Shown piece by piece: positions 41,175 to 49,429 of a stretch of DNA of 64,000 nucleotides. The notes under the pieces were generated by a model that was not told where the DNA came from, made no database searches, and saw only the letters and a program-made list of their open reading frames with translations. Source of the DNA: Mesorhizobium amorphae CCNWGS0123 (GTDB taxonomy: Bacteria; Pseudomonadota; Alphaproteobacteria; Rhizobiales; Rhizobiaceae); NCBI RefSeq assembly GCF_001686985.1, contig NZ_CP015318.1, positions 4,710,001 to 4,774,000 on the forward strand. Direction: 5' to 3'. Within the stretch, counting starts at the first letter, position 1, and each line of letters opens with the position of its first letter. The position numbers and the translations under genes are program-made.

Positions 41175-41915
41175 CTACCACCCGCAAGCCCTGAGAAACC
41201 GCCCCACCGTGCCGGCCATGCCATACTCCAACGCATCGGCTGTCAACCCATGTCCGATCGACACTTCGGCCAATGCCGGAATGCGCTTGGCCAGCGCCGG
41301 CAAATTGTTCACCGTGAGATCGTGCCCGGCATTGACCTGCAGCCCCGCCCCAAGCGCTGCATCCGCAGTTTTTCCCAGTCTTTCCAACTCCTTGGCCGCC
41401 TTGGCGAAATCGGAATGGCAGCTGCCATATGGCCCCGTGTAAAGCTCGATCCGGTCGGCACCGATCTCGCGCGCGATCCTGGCGCCGTCCGGATCCGAAT
41501 CGGAAAACAACGACACGCGCACACCTGCCTTTTTCAGACGTTTGACGATCGGAGTGAGGAATGCGGCGCTCGTAGCAAAGTTCCAGCCATGGTCCGACGT
41601 GGCCTGTGCCGGGTCGTCGGGCACCAGCGTCACCTGTTCCGGCTGGTGCTTTTCCACAAGCGCCAGGAAATCCTCCGACGGATAGCCCTCAATGTTGAAC
41701 TCGGCCTTGGGAAATTCGTCATCGATCAAGGCCCTGATCTCCGGCAAATCGGAATGCCGCGTATGCCGCTCATCGGGTCGCGGATGCACCGTCAGCCCAT
41801 GCGCGCCGGCGGAAAGAGCAAGGCGCCCGAGTCCGGTGACGCTCGGCCATGGCAGGTCGCGCCGGTTGCGCAGCATGGCGATGGCATTGAGGTTGACGGA
41901 GAGCTTTGCGGGCAT
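41175..41915 (-). CDS. pdxJ: pyridoxine 5'-phosphate synthase
   Basis: PdxJ condenses 1-deoxyxylulose 5-phosphate with aminoacetone phosphate to form vitamin B6. The start MPAKLSVNLNAIAMLRNRRD at 41915 gives 246 residues, and the long in-frame extension upstream is antisense to the next gene. HPRPDERHTR, FNIEGYP, VTLVPDDP and VNAGHDLTVNNL are the expected active-site loops of this TIM-barrel enzyme. Confidence 0.97.
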   Translation of the reverse strand: MPAKLSVNLNAIAMLRNRRDLPWPSVTGLGRLALSAGAHGLTVHPRPDERHTRHSDLPEIRALIDDEFPKAEFNIEGYPSEDFLALVEKHQPEQVTLVPDDPAQATSDHGWNFATSAAFLTPIVKRLKKAGVRVSLFSDSDPDGARIAREIGADRIELYTGPYGSCHSDFAKAAKELERLGKTADAALGAGLQVNAGHDLTVNNLPALAKRIPALAEVSIGHGLTADALEYGMAGTVGRFLRACGW

Positions 41916-42023
41916 GGCATCGGGTCCAGTTTCACGAGACGGGGCGCATCTATAGCGCCTTTGTCGGGAACAGACAGAGGGTTTTGGGTGTTCCAAGGGG
42001 ATGAACCGCGAAAGGAACAGCCC

Positions 42024-42428
42024 TTGAATTTTCTCGACGCCGTGCCGGCGGTGCGCCGCATCGACACCGACCGTGAAGACCTTTTCGCTGTCGATATCGT
42101 CGGCCATGTCGCGGCCGCCGACGCGGAAAACCTGTTCGGACTGCTGGAGGCGGCCTATGCGCTCCATCCGAAACTGGACGTGCTGGTGCGCCTGATCGAC
42201 CACGACGGCGTCGACTGGCCCCACGTGTCCGACGAAACCGCCAGGCAGGGCACGGCCCATGCCCTGGAGCATGTCCGCCGCTGTGCCGCGGTCGGCGACC
42301 CGGACTGGATCCCCTACGCCCAGGGCTTCTTCGCCACGCCGCCGCCTTTCGAACTCAGGCATTTCGACCGGGAGGACGAAGCGGCGGCATGGCGCTGGCT
42401 CGACGCCAGGCCGGCCAAGCCGCCATGA
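42024..42428 (+). CDS. SpoIIAA-like (PF11964-type) protein
   Basis: The 134-residue protein resembles the SpoIIAA-like STAS family: an N-terminal strand AVDIVGHVAAADAENLFGLLEAA, PKLDVLVRLIDHDGVDW, and AAVGDPDWIPYAQGFF followed by LRHFDREDEAAAWRWL. The start TTG at 42024 is preferred because AAGGA lies about 7 bases upstream; the frame is open far upstream, antisense to pdxJ. Its stop abuts the stop of the convergent helicase gene. Function is not known. Confidence 0.75.
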   Translation: MNFLDAVPAVRRIDTDREDLFAVDIVGHVAAADAENLFGLLEAAYALHPKLDVLVRLIDHDGVDWPHVSDETARQGTAHALEHVRRCAAVGDPDWIPYAQGFFATPPPFELRHFDREDEAAAWRWLDARPAKPP

Positions 42429-43556
42429 TCATCTGACGATCGTCAGCCGTTCGGCCGCGCGGGTGATCGCGGTGTAGAGCCAGCGCTGGCGGGTTTCTTT
42501 GAACGCCCAGCTTTCGTCGAACAGCACGATCTCGTTCCATTGCGAGCCCTGCGCCTTGTGCACGGTCAGCGCATAGCCATAGTCGAAATCGTCGAAGCGC
42601 TTCTTCTGCTGCCAAGGAATCTCGGCATCCGGATCCTCGAATGCCGCCTTGAGCAGCTTTATCTTGGCGACGCCGCGGTCCGGATCGTCCTCTTCCGGCG
42701 AGACCAAGAGGTTGATGCCCGGCTTCACCGTCTCGCGCGACGAGGTCATCACCTTCCACAGCGAGCCGTTGAGCAGGCCCTTGGCCGGATCGTTGCGCAG
42801 GCAGACCAGCTTGTCGCCGGCTTGCGGATACTCGGCATTGAAACCCTTCAACTCGCGCAGCCGCTGGTTGTAGCGTCGCCGCGTGCGGTTGGTGCCGACC
42901 AGCACCTGGTCCGCCTTCAGCACCAGTTCCTGGTTGACGTCTTCCTTACCAATGACCTGCGCCGTGCCGTAGTCGCCGCGCATGAATTCGCGGCCTTCGC
43001 GTACGTCGAGCGCCAGCCGGATGATCGGGTTGTCACGGGCCTGGCGGTGGATTTCGGTCAGCAGCGCATCCGGCTCGTGGTCGGTGAAGAAACCGCCGCC
43101 CGAGATCGGCGGCAACTGGCCGGGATCGCCGAGCACCAGGATCGGCGTGCCGAAGCTCATCAGGTCGCGGCCAAGCTGCTCGTCGACCATCGAGCATTCG
43201 TCGATAATGACCAGCTTGGCGCGCGAGATCGGGCTCTGCCGGTTGAGCGAGAAGGTCGGCGAGATCGAGGTCTTGCCGGTCACCTCGTCCGACACCGATT
43301 CCTCGCCCTTGGGCCTGTAGATCAGCGAATGTATGGTGCGGGCGTTGGTCGCCCCCTTGGAGCGCAGCACCTGTGCGGCCTTGCCGGTGAAGGCGGCGAA
43401 CTGAACCTGGCCGTCGACATGCTCGGCGAAATAGCGCGCCAGCGTCGTCTTGCCGGTACCGGCATAGCCGAACAGCCGGAACAGCTGCGGTCGGCCTTCC
43501 TTGAGCCAGCGGGCGACCGCCTTCAGGGCATCATCCTGTTGGGGAGAGAATTCCAT
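42429..43556 (-). CDS. RecD-like ATP-dependent DNA helicase
   Basis: The 375-residue AAA protein has Walker A (LFGYAGTGKTTLARYFAEH), Walker B (LVIIDECSMVDEQL), GDPGQLPPI and the C-terminal UvrD_C_2 motif YALTVHKAQGSQWNEIV, as in RecD/Pif1-type superfamily 1 helicases. The start ATG at 43556 (MEFSPQQDDALKAV) begins the domain. It is shorter than RecD2 and lacks its N-terminal domains. It is similar to the stand-alone exonuclease-V-like helicases of rhizobia and phages. Confidence 0.88.
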   Translation of the reverse strand: MEFSPQQDDALKAVARWLKEGRPQLFRLFGYAGTGKTTLARYFAEHVDGQVQFAAFTGKAAQVLRSKGATNARTIHSLIYRPKGEESVSDEVTGKTSISPTFSLNRQSPISRAKLVIIDECSMVDEQLGRDLMSFGTPILVLGDPGQLPPISGGGFFTDHEPDALLTEIHRQARDNPIIRLALDVREGREFMRGDYGTAQVIGKEDVNQELVLKADQVLVGTNRTRRRYNQRLRELKGFNAEYPQAGDKLVCLRNDPAKGLLNGSLWKVMTSSRETVKPGINLLVSPEEDDPDRGVAKIKLLKAAFEDPDAEIPWQQKKRFDDFDYGYALTVHKAQGSQWNEIVLFDESWAFKETRQRWLYTAITRAAERLTIVR

Positions 43557-43808
43557 CAGCGCGAAAGACCGGATTCGCAAGGGAAAGACAAGGCCGCCAC
43601 CATCAATGCCGAAGATGGCGCCGCCGACCGCCTTCAGTGGCGCAAACTATCAGGTGCGCATCGGAACGTAAAGGGAACAAACCAGTGTGTGCCACGGACC
43701 GACTGAATCCAGGCTTTGAATTGTCGCCTTGCAACATCATATGCTGGCTCGGTCAAAACCGATCGACGCGAGGCAGCCGGGAAGCCAAGCGCGGTCCTAT
43801 TAACGAGA

Positions 43809-44117
43809 ATGTTCATGAGGCCGTTCGCAGATAGGCTGGTAGGAAAGTCGATAAAGAGCATCGAAATCGGCGAACCGGGTTACGGCATCGCCATTTCCCT
43901 GTCTGATGGCGCTGGGTTTACGGTACATTCCGAAATCACGACCTGCCTGTCGGACATAGATGCGAGAGCGATAGAACGTGTTGAGATCAGCAATGAGCAA
44001 GTGATCCTGCACCTGAGTGGAAATGGCTTTGTCGCGATTTCTAAGGACCGCGAGCGATTTCCGTTCGTTGAATTGTTCGTATACGGCGACGACGAGGGTA
44101 TGGTTGTCGAAAACTAA
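43809..44117 (+). CDS. hypothetical protein
   Basis: The frame encodes 102 residues from ATG 43809 or 100 from ATG 43815; neither has a strong ribosome binding site. The sequence MRPFADRLVGKSIKSIEIGE ... GYGIAISLSDG ... VEISNEQVILHL suggests a small all-beta fold, but I recognise no family. The local base composition is more AT-rich than the neighbours, which may point to transfer. It sits between the helicase gene and the nitrile hydratase operon. Confidence 0.55.
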   Translation: MFMRPFADRLVGKSIKSIEIGEPGYGIAISLSDGAGFTVHSEITTCLSDIDARAIERVEISNEQVILHLSGNGFVAISKDRERFPFVELFVYGDDEGMVVEN

Positions 44118-44174
44118 ATGCATCCCATGGGTCACCGTTTTCCCGATTGACCCAGCAACGAGCACGCGCTCGAA

Positions 44175-44543
44175 CTATGCGGTCCGGATACGACCTGCGG
44201 TCGGTCCGGGATCGTTCTCCAGCAGGATCGGCTTGCCATGCGGTGTCGCATGCGCGGCGCGTTCCCAGGCCGCGGCAAGCGCATCGACATCGCTCTTGCC
44301 GGCGACGCCCTTGGCCGACAGCAGGCTTTCCAGCGCCGCCAGCCAGTGCTCGTAATAGTCGTGGCCGTCGCTTGCCGCACCGGGCTTCTTGACCTCGGCG
44401 GATAAGGCATCGGCCCATTCGCTCCAGGAAAACAGGCCCTTGTCGTGCAGCGCCACCGTCATGGCGAAGGCTTCCGCCTGCCACGGCTCGGCGAACACCG
44501 GCTCGTCGAAACCCACCGGCAATGCGCCTTCATGCCGGTTCAA
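44175..44543 (-). CDS. nitrile hydratase accessory (activator) protein
   Basis: The 122-residue protein resembles the N-terminal half of the nitrile hydratase beta subunit: FDEPVFAEPWQAEAFAMTVALHDKGLFSWSEWADAL and YYEHWLAALESLL. Such activators help insert the metal into the alpha subunit of cobalt nitrile hydratases. It overlaps the nthB end by 14 bases, the usual order alpha-beta-activator. Confidence 0.88.
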   Translation of the reverse strand: MNRHEGALPVGFDEPVFAEPWQAEAFAMTVALHDKGLFSWSEWADALSAEVKKPGAASDGHDYYEHWLAALESLLSAKGVAGKSDVDALAAAWERAAHATPHGKPILLENDPGPTAGRIRTA

Positions 44544-45189
44544 GATAGCTCTCCCAGGCGTCGATCGACACGGTCAGCGTCGGGTCGGCGCCCTCGCCCC
44601 AGATCTCGGCGCCGTCGAAAACCACCGTATAGACCCATTGCGGGTTTTCGCCCCGGCCATGCGCGTTGCTGTCGGGAAAGACGAAGCCGTCGCGCACCGC
44701 GTCTATCGTTCCCTGCTTGCCGCGTGCATAGCGCGGCAGCCGCGTGTGGCCGGTCGGATGGAAAGTCTTGGTGCGCACCAGATCGCCGGCCTTGAACCGC
44801 GCCGGCGTCGCAACCGGCCGGTCGCAGGGACCGCCCTTGGCCAGTGCAGCCGGCACGTTTTCGGCCTTCAGCACTCTTTTGGGGGTTGCGGCTGGATCAG
44901 CTGCCTTGCCGGCCTCGAGATCGCGCTCGCTGACAAAGCCGTGGCGCTTCAAGAGCACCTCAAGCGCCTTGATCCAGATCTGGTAGTAGCTCGAGGCATA
45001 ATAGTCGGCCGGGTGCAGCGATTCGCGCGCATGCCGGCTCTCGTCGATATTCCAGGCACCCATGGCGCCGGCGGTGAGCGTCACGCCGAGCGCCCGCCTC
45101 TCCCAGGCGGCGTGGAAGTACGGCTCGTCCCTTTCGGGCGCGACCGGCCCGAAACCCATCTGCCCGCCGAGATCGTGCGGCCCGTTCAT
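44530..45189 (-). CDS. nthB: nitrile hydratase beta subunit
   Basis: The 219-residue beta subunit starts MNGPHDLGGQMGFGPVAPE, the family signature, continues with the helical domain (YYQIWIKALEVLLKRHGFV) and ends in the SH3-like barrel (RFKAGDLVRTKTFHPTGHTRLPRYARGKQG ... WVYTVVFDGAEIWG). It forms the active heterodimer with the alpha subunit for hydrating nitriles to amides. The start overlaps the nthA stop by 4 bases. Confidence 0.95.
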   Translation of the reverse strand: MNGPHDLGGQMGFGPVAPERDEPYFHAAWERRALGVTLTAGAMGAWNIDESRHARESLHPADYYASSYYQIWIKALEVLLKRHGFVSERDLEAGKAADPAATPKRVLKAENVPAALAKGGPCDRPVATPARFKAGDLVRTKTFHPTGHTRLPRYARGKQGTIDAVRDGFVFPDSNAHGRGENPQWVYTVVFDGAEIWGEGADPTLTVSIDAWESYLEPA

Positions 45190-45791
45190 GCCGGTTCCTT
45201 CGCCAGGCCGGTGCCGATCATCGCGTCGCGCGTCACCAGTTCGGCCAGCCGCTCCTCGCTCCAGCCTTCTGTGCCTTCCGGCCGCATCGGCACCACCAGA
45301 TAGCGCAGCTCGGCGGTCGAATCCCAGACACGGATTTTTGTAGCGGCCGGCAAGGTCAACCCGAATTCCTCCAGCACGCCACGCGGATCGATCACCGCGC
45401 GCGAGCGATAGGGCGGCGCCTTGTACCAGACCGGCGGCAGGCCGAGCACAGACCACGGATAGCAGGAGCAGAGCGTGCAGACGACGAGGTTGTGAGTCTC
45501 CTCTGTGTTGAACACGGCTTGCATGTGTTCGCCTTGCCGGCCGGTATAGCTGAGCGAGGCGATCGCCGCCGTCGCATCGCGCTTCAGCCAGGCGGCGAAC
45601 TCCGCGTCGACCCAGGCCTTCGCCACCACCCTGGCGCCGTTGCGCGGGCCGACTTTTATCTCGTAGGTGTCGACGATGACGTCGATGGCGGCCGGATCGA
45701 TCAGGCCTTTCTCGGTCAGGATCGTCTCCAGCGCGCGCACCCGCGCGGCGAAGGGGTCGAGTTCGTTGTCGTGGTCATGATCATGGGACAT
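45186..45791 (-). CDS. nthA: nitrile hydratase alpha subunit, cobalt type
   Basis: The 201-residue alpha subunit carries the metal site VCTLCSC (Cys105, Cys108, Cys110). Threonine after the first cysteine marks the cobalt-binding class, whereas the iron class has serine there. In known enzymes two of these cysteines are oxidised. The following YPWSVLGLPPVWYKAPPYRSR is conserved. A histidine/aspartate-rich start (SHDHDHDNE) may help metal binding. It is the first gene of a three-gene operon. Confidence 0.95.
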   Translation of the reverse strand: MSHDHDHDNELDPFAARVRALETILTEKGLIDPAAIDVIVDTYEIKVGPRNGARVVAKAWVDAEFAAWLKRDATAAIASLSYTGRQGEHMQAVFNTEETHNLVVCTLCSCYPWSVLGLPPVWYKAPPYRSRAVIDPRGVLEEFGLTLPAATKIRVWDSTAELRYLVVPMRPEGTEGWSEERLAELVTRDAMIGTGLAKEPA

Positions 45792-46066
45792 GACCTCAGA
45801 CTAGCACCGTTTCACAGTGATTGTGACTCTTGGATTTGGGCTCGTCTGAGCTTGCTCGCGGCATGCTTGCCGCCATCAGGAGCGTATTCAATCGTCGCGC
45901 TCGGCTTGTCTCAGCTCGACCCGGTAACGTATGTTCATCGGCGTCTCACCATGCCGCGGACCGCCACGCGCACCAGCGCCGACGCTTTGCCATCGTCCTG
46001 CTTGCCAGCAACGCGGCGTCGATCACCAATGTCGATTTCAGTCGAACGAAGCAGGAGATTTATTAG

Positions 46067-46477
46067 ATGTCGCTCGAACTCATCAACCCAGATGATCTGC
46101 CAATTCCAGAGATGTACACACAGGTTGTCGTCGCGACGGGTTCCAAGCTGGTATTCGTCTCAGGTCAGCAGCCCGAAGACATACACGGCAGGCTCGTTGG
46201 GCATGGTGATTTTGCGGCGCAAGCGCGCCTGGCATTCGGCAATCTCGGCCGAGCGCTCAGCGCGGCAGGTGCACGGCCTGAGCATGTTTGCAAGATCACA
46301 ATCTACATTGTCGATTATAAGCGCGATGAACACGTTCCGATCATCGAAGACGCGCAGATTTCGCTGTTTGGAGATCACAAACCAGCGAATGTGGTGGTCG
46401 GGGTTGCGATAATGTCCCCAGGCTATCTCATAGAGGTCGACGCGATAGCTGTCATTGACGAGGCCGTCAGAAGCTAG
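46067..46477 (+). CDS. RidA family protein
   Basis: The 136-residue protein belongs to the RidA/YjgF/YER057c family, which hydrolyses reactive imine/enamine intermediates, although many members have other substrates. KLVFVSGQQPEDIHGRLVGHGDFAAQARLAFGNLGRALSAAG and the end GYLIEVDAIAVID are typical, including the glutamate-containing C-terminal loop. AGGAG lies about 10 bases before the ATG. An IS630 fragment follows it. Confidence 0.88.
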   Translation: MSLELINPDDLPIPEMYTQVVVATGSKLVFVSGQQPEDIHGRLVGHGDFAAQARLAFGNLGRALSAAGARPEHVCKITIYIVDYKRDEHVPIIEDAQISLFGDHKPANVVVGVAIMSPGYLIEVDAIAVIDEAVRS

Positions 46478-46544
46478 TGGTATGACCGAGACGGATGAGT
46501 CCCGAAGGGATTCCGTCAGATGGCGGCGTGTGCGAGTCTGCGGT

Positions 46545-46893
46545 ATGCGCACTGGGATTTCCATCACACTCAGCGATGCTGATCGTCGTCGGCTTGAGGG
46601 CATCACCGTTGACCGCAATTCGGCCCAGAAGCGTGTCTGGCGCGCCCGGGTTGTGCTGCTCAGCGCGGAAGGCCTGGGAACGAAGCCATCATGGCGGCAA
46701 CCGGGACAGCGAAGACGACCGTCTGGCGCTGGCAGGAACGGTTCATGGAGGAGGGCATCGAAGGCCTGCTGCGCGACAAGACCCGTCCGCCTGGAAGGGC
46801 ACCGGTTGCGGATGACCGCACCAAGGCCATTGTCGAGATGACGCTCAGGCCACCGCGGCATGAAGCCACCCATTGGACGGCGCGTGCGGCCCC
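46545..46893 (+). mobile_element. IS630-family transposase remnant
   Basis: Residues from MRTGISITLSDADRRRLEGI to LLSAEGLGT read in one frame and MAATGTAKTTVWRWQERFMEEGIEGLLRDKTRP in another, together matching the N-terminal helix-turn-helix part of IS630 transposases. One base appears to be lost near 46681-46688. The sequence stops resembling a transposase after THWTARA, so the catalytic DDE domain is missing. It is inactive. Confidence 0.8.
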
Positions 46894-46952
46894 GGCAGCT
46901 CTACAGCTGACCGACGCGACGGGATTACGTCGGGACCAGCGCGCGCTGATCG

Positions 46953-48101
46953 TTAGAAGCTTGCGCCGCTGATATCGCCGCCAAAAGCGTAGCGGCCACC
47001 GATCACAAACTGCTCGGCACTCATGGCGATGTGCTTGGCCGCCGCGCGAACGTCGCGTTCGCGCCTCTCGAAGGGCTGGGACTCGGCAAGGGCCCGGGCT
47101 CCGATCAGATCGTTCACCCGCAGTACGACGCTCACTGCGACTTCAGCGGCGTGAGAACAGGCAAGCCGGTAGTTGATCCGGGCCGCAACCAGATCAGAGC
47201 CCTCGCTTTCGACGGACGCGCACAAGGCCGACATGGCTGACCGCATGTAGGCGCCAGCCGCCCTGCACTGCGAAAGGCAGCGCCCGATCTCTGCGTGAGC
47301 CAGTTCGCGTTCTGCGACGGGGACGGTCATGCCCTGACGACGGTGGCCGGAGCTTAACGAGATGAGCGCGTCGATTGCGCCCTTCGCGATCCCAAGCGGC
47401 ACTGTGGCAACAGTCCAGACAAAGGCGGAAATGCCCGGAAGGCGATAGACGACACCGGCGTGGGTAGGATTTGGCTGAAAGTCGCAAACGAATTCGGCTG
47501 GCAGGAACGCGTTGTCTGCCTCGAAGTCCCAGCTTCCGGTGCCTCTCATCCCTGACACATGCCAGTTGTCGATCAGATTGACGGCCTCACGGGGCAAGAA
47601 CGCTAGAACGATCCGCCCACTGCCTTCGTTCACCTCACAAAGCGGGGCAAAGGTCGTGGCGTGTGGTGCGCCGCTGGCAAAAGGCCACCGGCCTGTGATG
47701 CGGTATCCACCCTTAGCAGGGACCGCCTTGCCAATCGCGCCTGTGCTTGAGGCGACGAAGGCCGACGGTTTCCCGAACACCTTCTGTGCGGCGTCCAACG
47801 GCAGATAGCCGCCAGCGCGCGAAATGCCGCCTCCGTTTCCGACGAGCCAGCCGATTGTTCCATCGACTGCTGCGGCATGCTCGACCACGGTCATGAAGTC
47901 GAGGGGCGAAAGCCCGCATCCGCCCAGTTGAGCCGGCAGCAGAAGGCGGAAGAACCCCGCTTCGCTCAAGGCACCAAACACCTCGTCCGACAGCCTTCGA
48001 TCCGCGTCAAAGCGCCCGGATTGCCCTGCCAGCAAAGGGCGGATCTGTTCGAACCTTTCGATCATGGTTGCAGCGGTCGATGCCGATTGTCCGTCCAGCA
48101 T
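46953..48101 (-). CDS. acyl-CoA dehydrogenase family flavoprotein
   Basis: The 382-residue protein has the acyl-CoA dehydrogenase fold of the DszC/HpaH-like flavin monooxygenase branch: FFRLLLPAQLGGCGLSPLDFMTVVEHAAAVDGTIGWLVGNGG, GKAVPAKGGYRITGRWPFASG and WHVSGMRGTGSWDFEADNAFLP. The start at 48101 (MLDGQSASTAATMIERF) is chosen because AAGGAG lies 7 bases upstream. It is divergent from a LysR gene that probably controls it. Substrate unknown. Confidence 0.85.
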   Translation of the reverse strand: MLDGQSASTAATMIERFEQIRPLLAGQSGRFDADRRLSDEVFGALSEAGFFRLLLPAQLGGCGLSPLDFMTVVEHAAAVDGTIGWLVGNGGGISRAGGYLPLDAAQKVFGKPSAFVASSTGAIGKAVPAKGGYRITGRWPFASGAPHATTFAPLCEVNEGSGRIVLAFLPREAVNLIDNWHVSGMRGTGSWDFEADNAFLPAEFVCDFQPNPTHAGVVYRLPGISAFVWTVATVPLGIAKGAIDALISLSSGHRRQGMTVPVAERELAHAEIGRCLSQCRAAGAYMRSAMSALCASVESEGSDLVAARINYRLACSHAAEVAVSVVLRVNDLIGARALAESQPFERRERDVRAAAKHIAMSAEQFVIGGRYAFGGDISGASF

Positions 48102-48184
48102 GATGATCTCCTTCCAGAATGCCGGAATGGTCGGACTCGATGAGACGTGGGGCAACAGCAAAGAATTCGAGGCAAGGTGAGTAC

Positions 48185-48199
48185 AATTCATCTAGAATT
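48185..48199. promoter_or_regulatory. inverted repeat between acyl-CoA dehydrogenase gene and lysR
   Basis: AATTC-ATCTA-GAATT is a perfect inverted repeat ending 6 bases before the lysR start codon. LysR regulators usually bind a T-N11-A palindrome in such spacers, so this is a candidate site or an autorepression site. Confidence 0.4.
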
Positions 48200-48205
48200 C
48201 GACGC

Positions 48206-49117
48206 ATGCACCGCCTTCCGCCTCTTCGAGAGCTTCAGGCCTTCGAATCCGCGGCCCGCCTTCTGAGCTTCAGGAAGGCGGCCGAGGAACTGTCCGTCAC
48301 ACCCACAGCCGTCAGCCACCAGATACGGCTACTGGAACGCTATTGCGGCCAGCCCCTTTTTCAGCGCCAGCCGAGGCCGTTGCAGCTCACCACTGCGGGC
48401 GCACAGCTTCTGCCGGTTGTCCGGGACGCTTTTCTGTCGATCTCGGACGAGCTTGCCCGCCTTACCCCTGGCAGCCCGATCGGCCATCTTCGGGTGACGA
48501 CAACCAGCGCCTTCGCCGCGCGCTGGCTGCTGCCGCGCCTGGAAAGCTGGCGAGCGGAAGCGCCGGGATCGACGCTCGACCTTGTCGGAACGGATACGGT
48601 ACTGAACCTTCGCACGGGCGAAGTTGACGTTGCGATCCGTTATGCGCGGCGATCCCCGACAGACGGAGTCGCGGTGGAGCTACTTCGCGATACCTTCCAC
48701 GTCGTTGCGGCGGCGTCGATTCTTCAGGGAGGCGTCCGCATGATCGAGCCTCAGGCGATCCTCAATCTGCCACGTGTCGAGGTCGGCTGGCCCCTGACCG
48801 ACGTAGGTGCGCCCACTTGGCGTCACTGGGAGACTGCGGCCCGAGCGGCAGGCCACCGAATCAGCGGCACCGTCCGCCCACCGCAACTGAAATTCCACGA
48901 AGAGCACCACGGGATCGAAGCGATCGTAGCCGGACAGGGTCTTGGGCTGTGTAGTGACGTGCTCGTTGCACGGGAGCTTCGCGATGGCCGTCTTCTGCGA
49001 GTCAGCGATATCGTTCTGCCCGGCTACGGCTTCTACTTTGTCTATCGGGCCGAGCACCCGAGGCGCGGGGCCTTGGAAGCCTTGCTTCGCTGGATGCAGC
49101 GACAAGCCTCCGCGTGA
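48206..49117 (+). CDS. LysR family regulator (GcvA-like)
   Basis: The 303-residue regulator has an N-terminal LysR helix-turn-helix (LPPLRELQAFESAARLLSFRKAAEELSVTPTAVSHQIRLLE) and the substrate-binding domain of the GcvA/AmpR-like group. Start ATG at 48206 is used, while the frame stays open upstream in the spacer. It is divergent from the acyl-CoA dehydrogenase-like gene with a 104-base spacer. Confidence 0.92.
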   Translation: MHRLPPLRELQAFESAARLLSFRKAAEELSVTPTAVSHQIRLLERYCGQPLFQRQPRPLQLTTAGAQLLPVVRDAFLSISDELARLTPGSPIGHLRVTTTSAFAARWLLPRLESWRAEAPGSTLDLVGTDTVLNLRTGEVDVAIRYARRSPTDGVAVELLRDTFHVVAAASILQGGVRMIEPQAILNLPRVEVGWPLTDVGAPTWRHWETAARAAGHRISGTVRPPQLKFHEEHHGIEAIVAGQGLGLCSDVLVARELRDGRLLRVSDIVLPGYGFYFVYRAEHPRRGALEALLRWMQRQASA

Positions 49118-49429
49118 AGCCGATTGTCAAACATGCGCGTGCGCCGGCTCCCACGCACAGAAGATGACCTCAATCGATACTTCGCGCCGACCCCGAATGG
49201 CAGGAATGCCGCAGCTGTGCTGCAGCAAGTCGGTTCCCAGTGAATGATCGGTGTAGGTCGGAACGGCGTATCGTCCTACGGCAGGTTCGTCCGCAAAGCT
49301 GCCCTACGCAAACCGCCCCGCGTGAGCCGCTCTGAGGGTTCGAAGTGTCCTGAGTCTGACCACTAGCGCCGCCACGATCTGGCCCGCGTCTTTATCAGAA
49401 ACGAGCCGTTCACATGCCTGGGGGTCGAA
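49118..49429. other. intergenic region after lysR, no gene recognised
   Basis: About 310 bases between lysR and the RND pump gene hold no convincing gene. Codon-like composition persists on the plus strand, and could be a decayed gene, but I cannot assign a family. Confidence 0.4.

Noticed and set aside
49118..49429. A short protein gene from ATG near 49167
   Set aside because: The frame is short, lacks a ribosome binding site and shows no conserved features.
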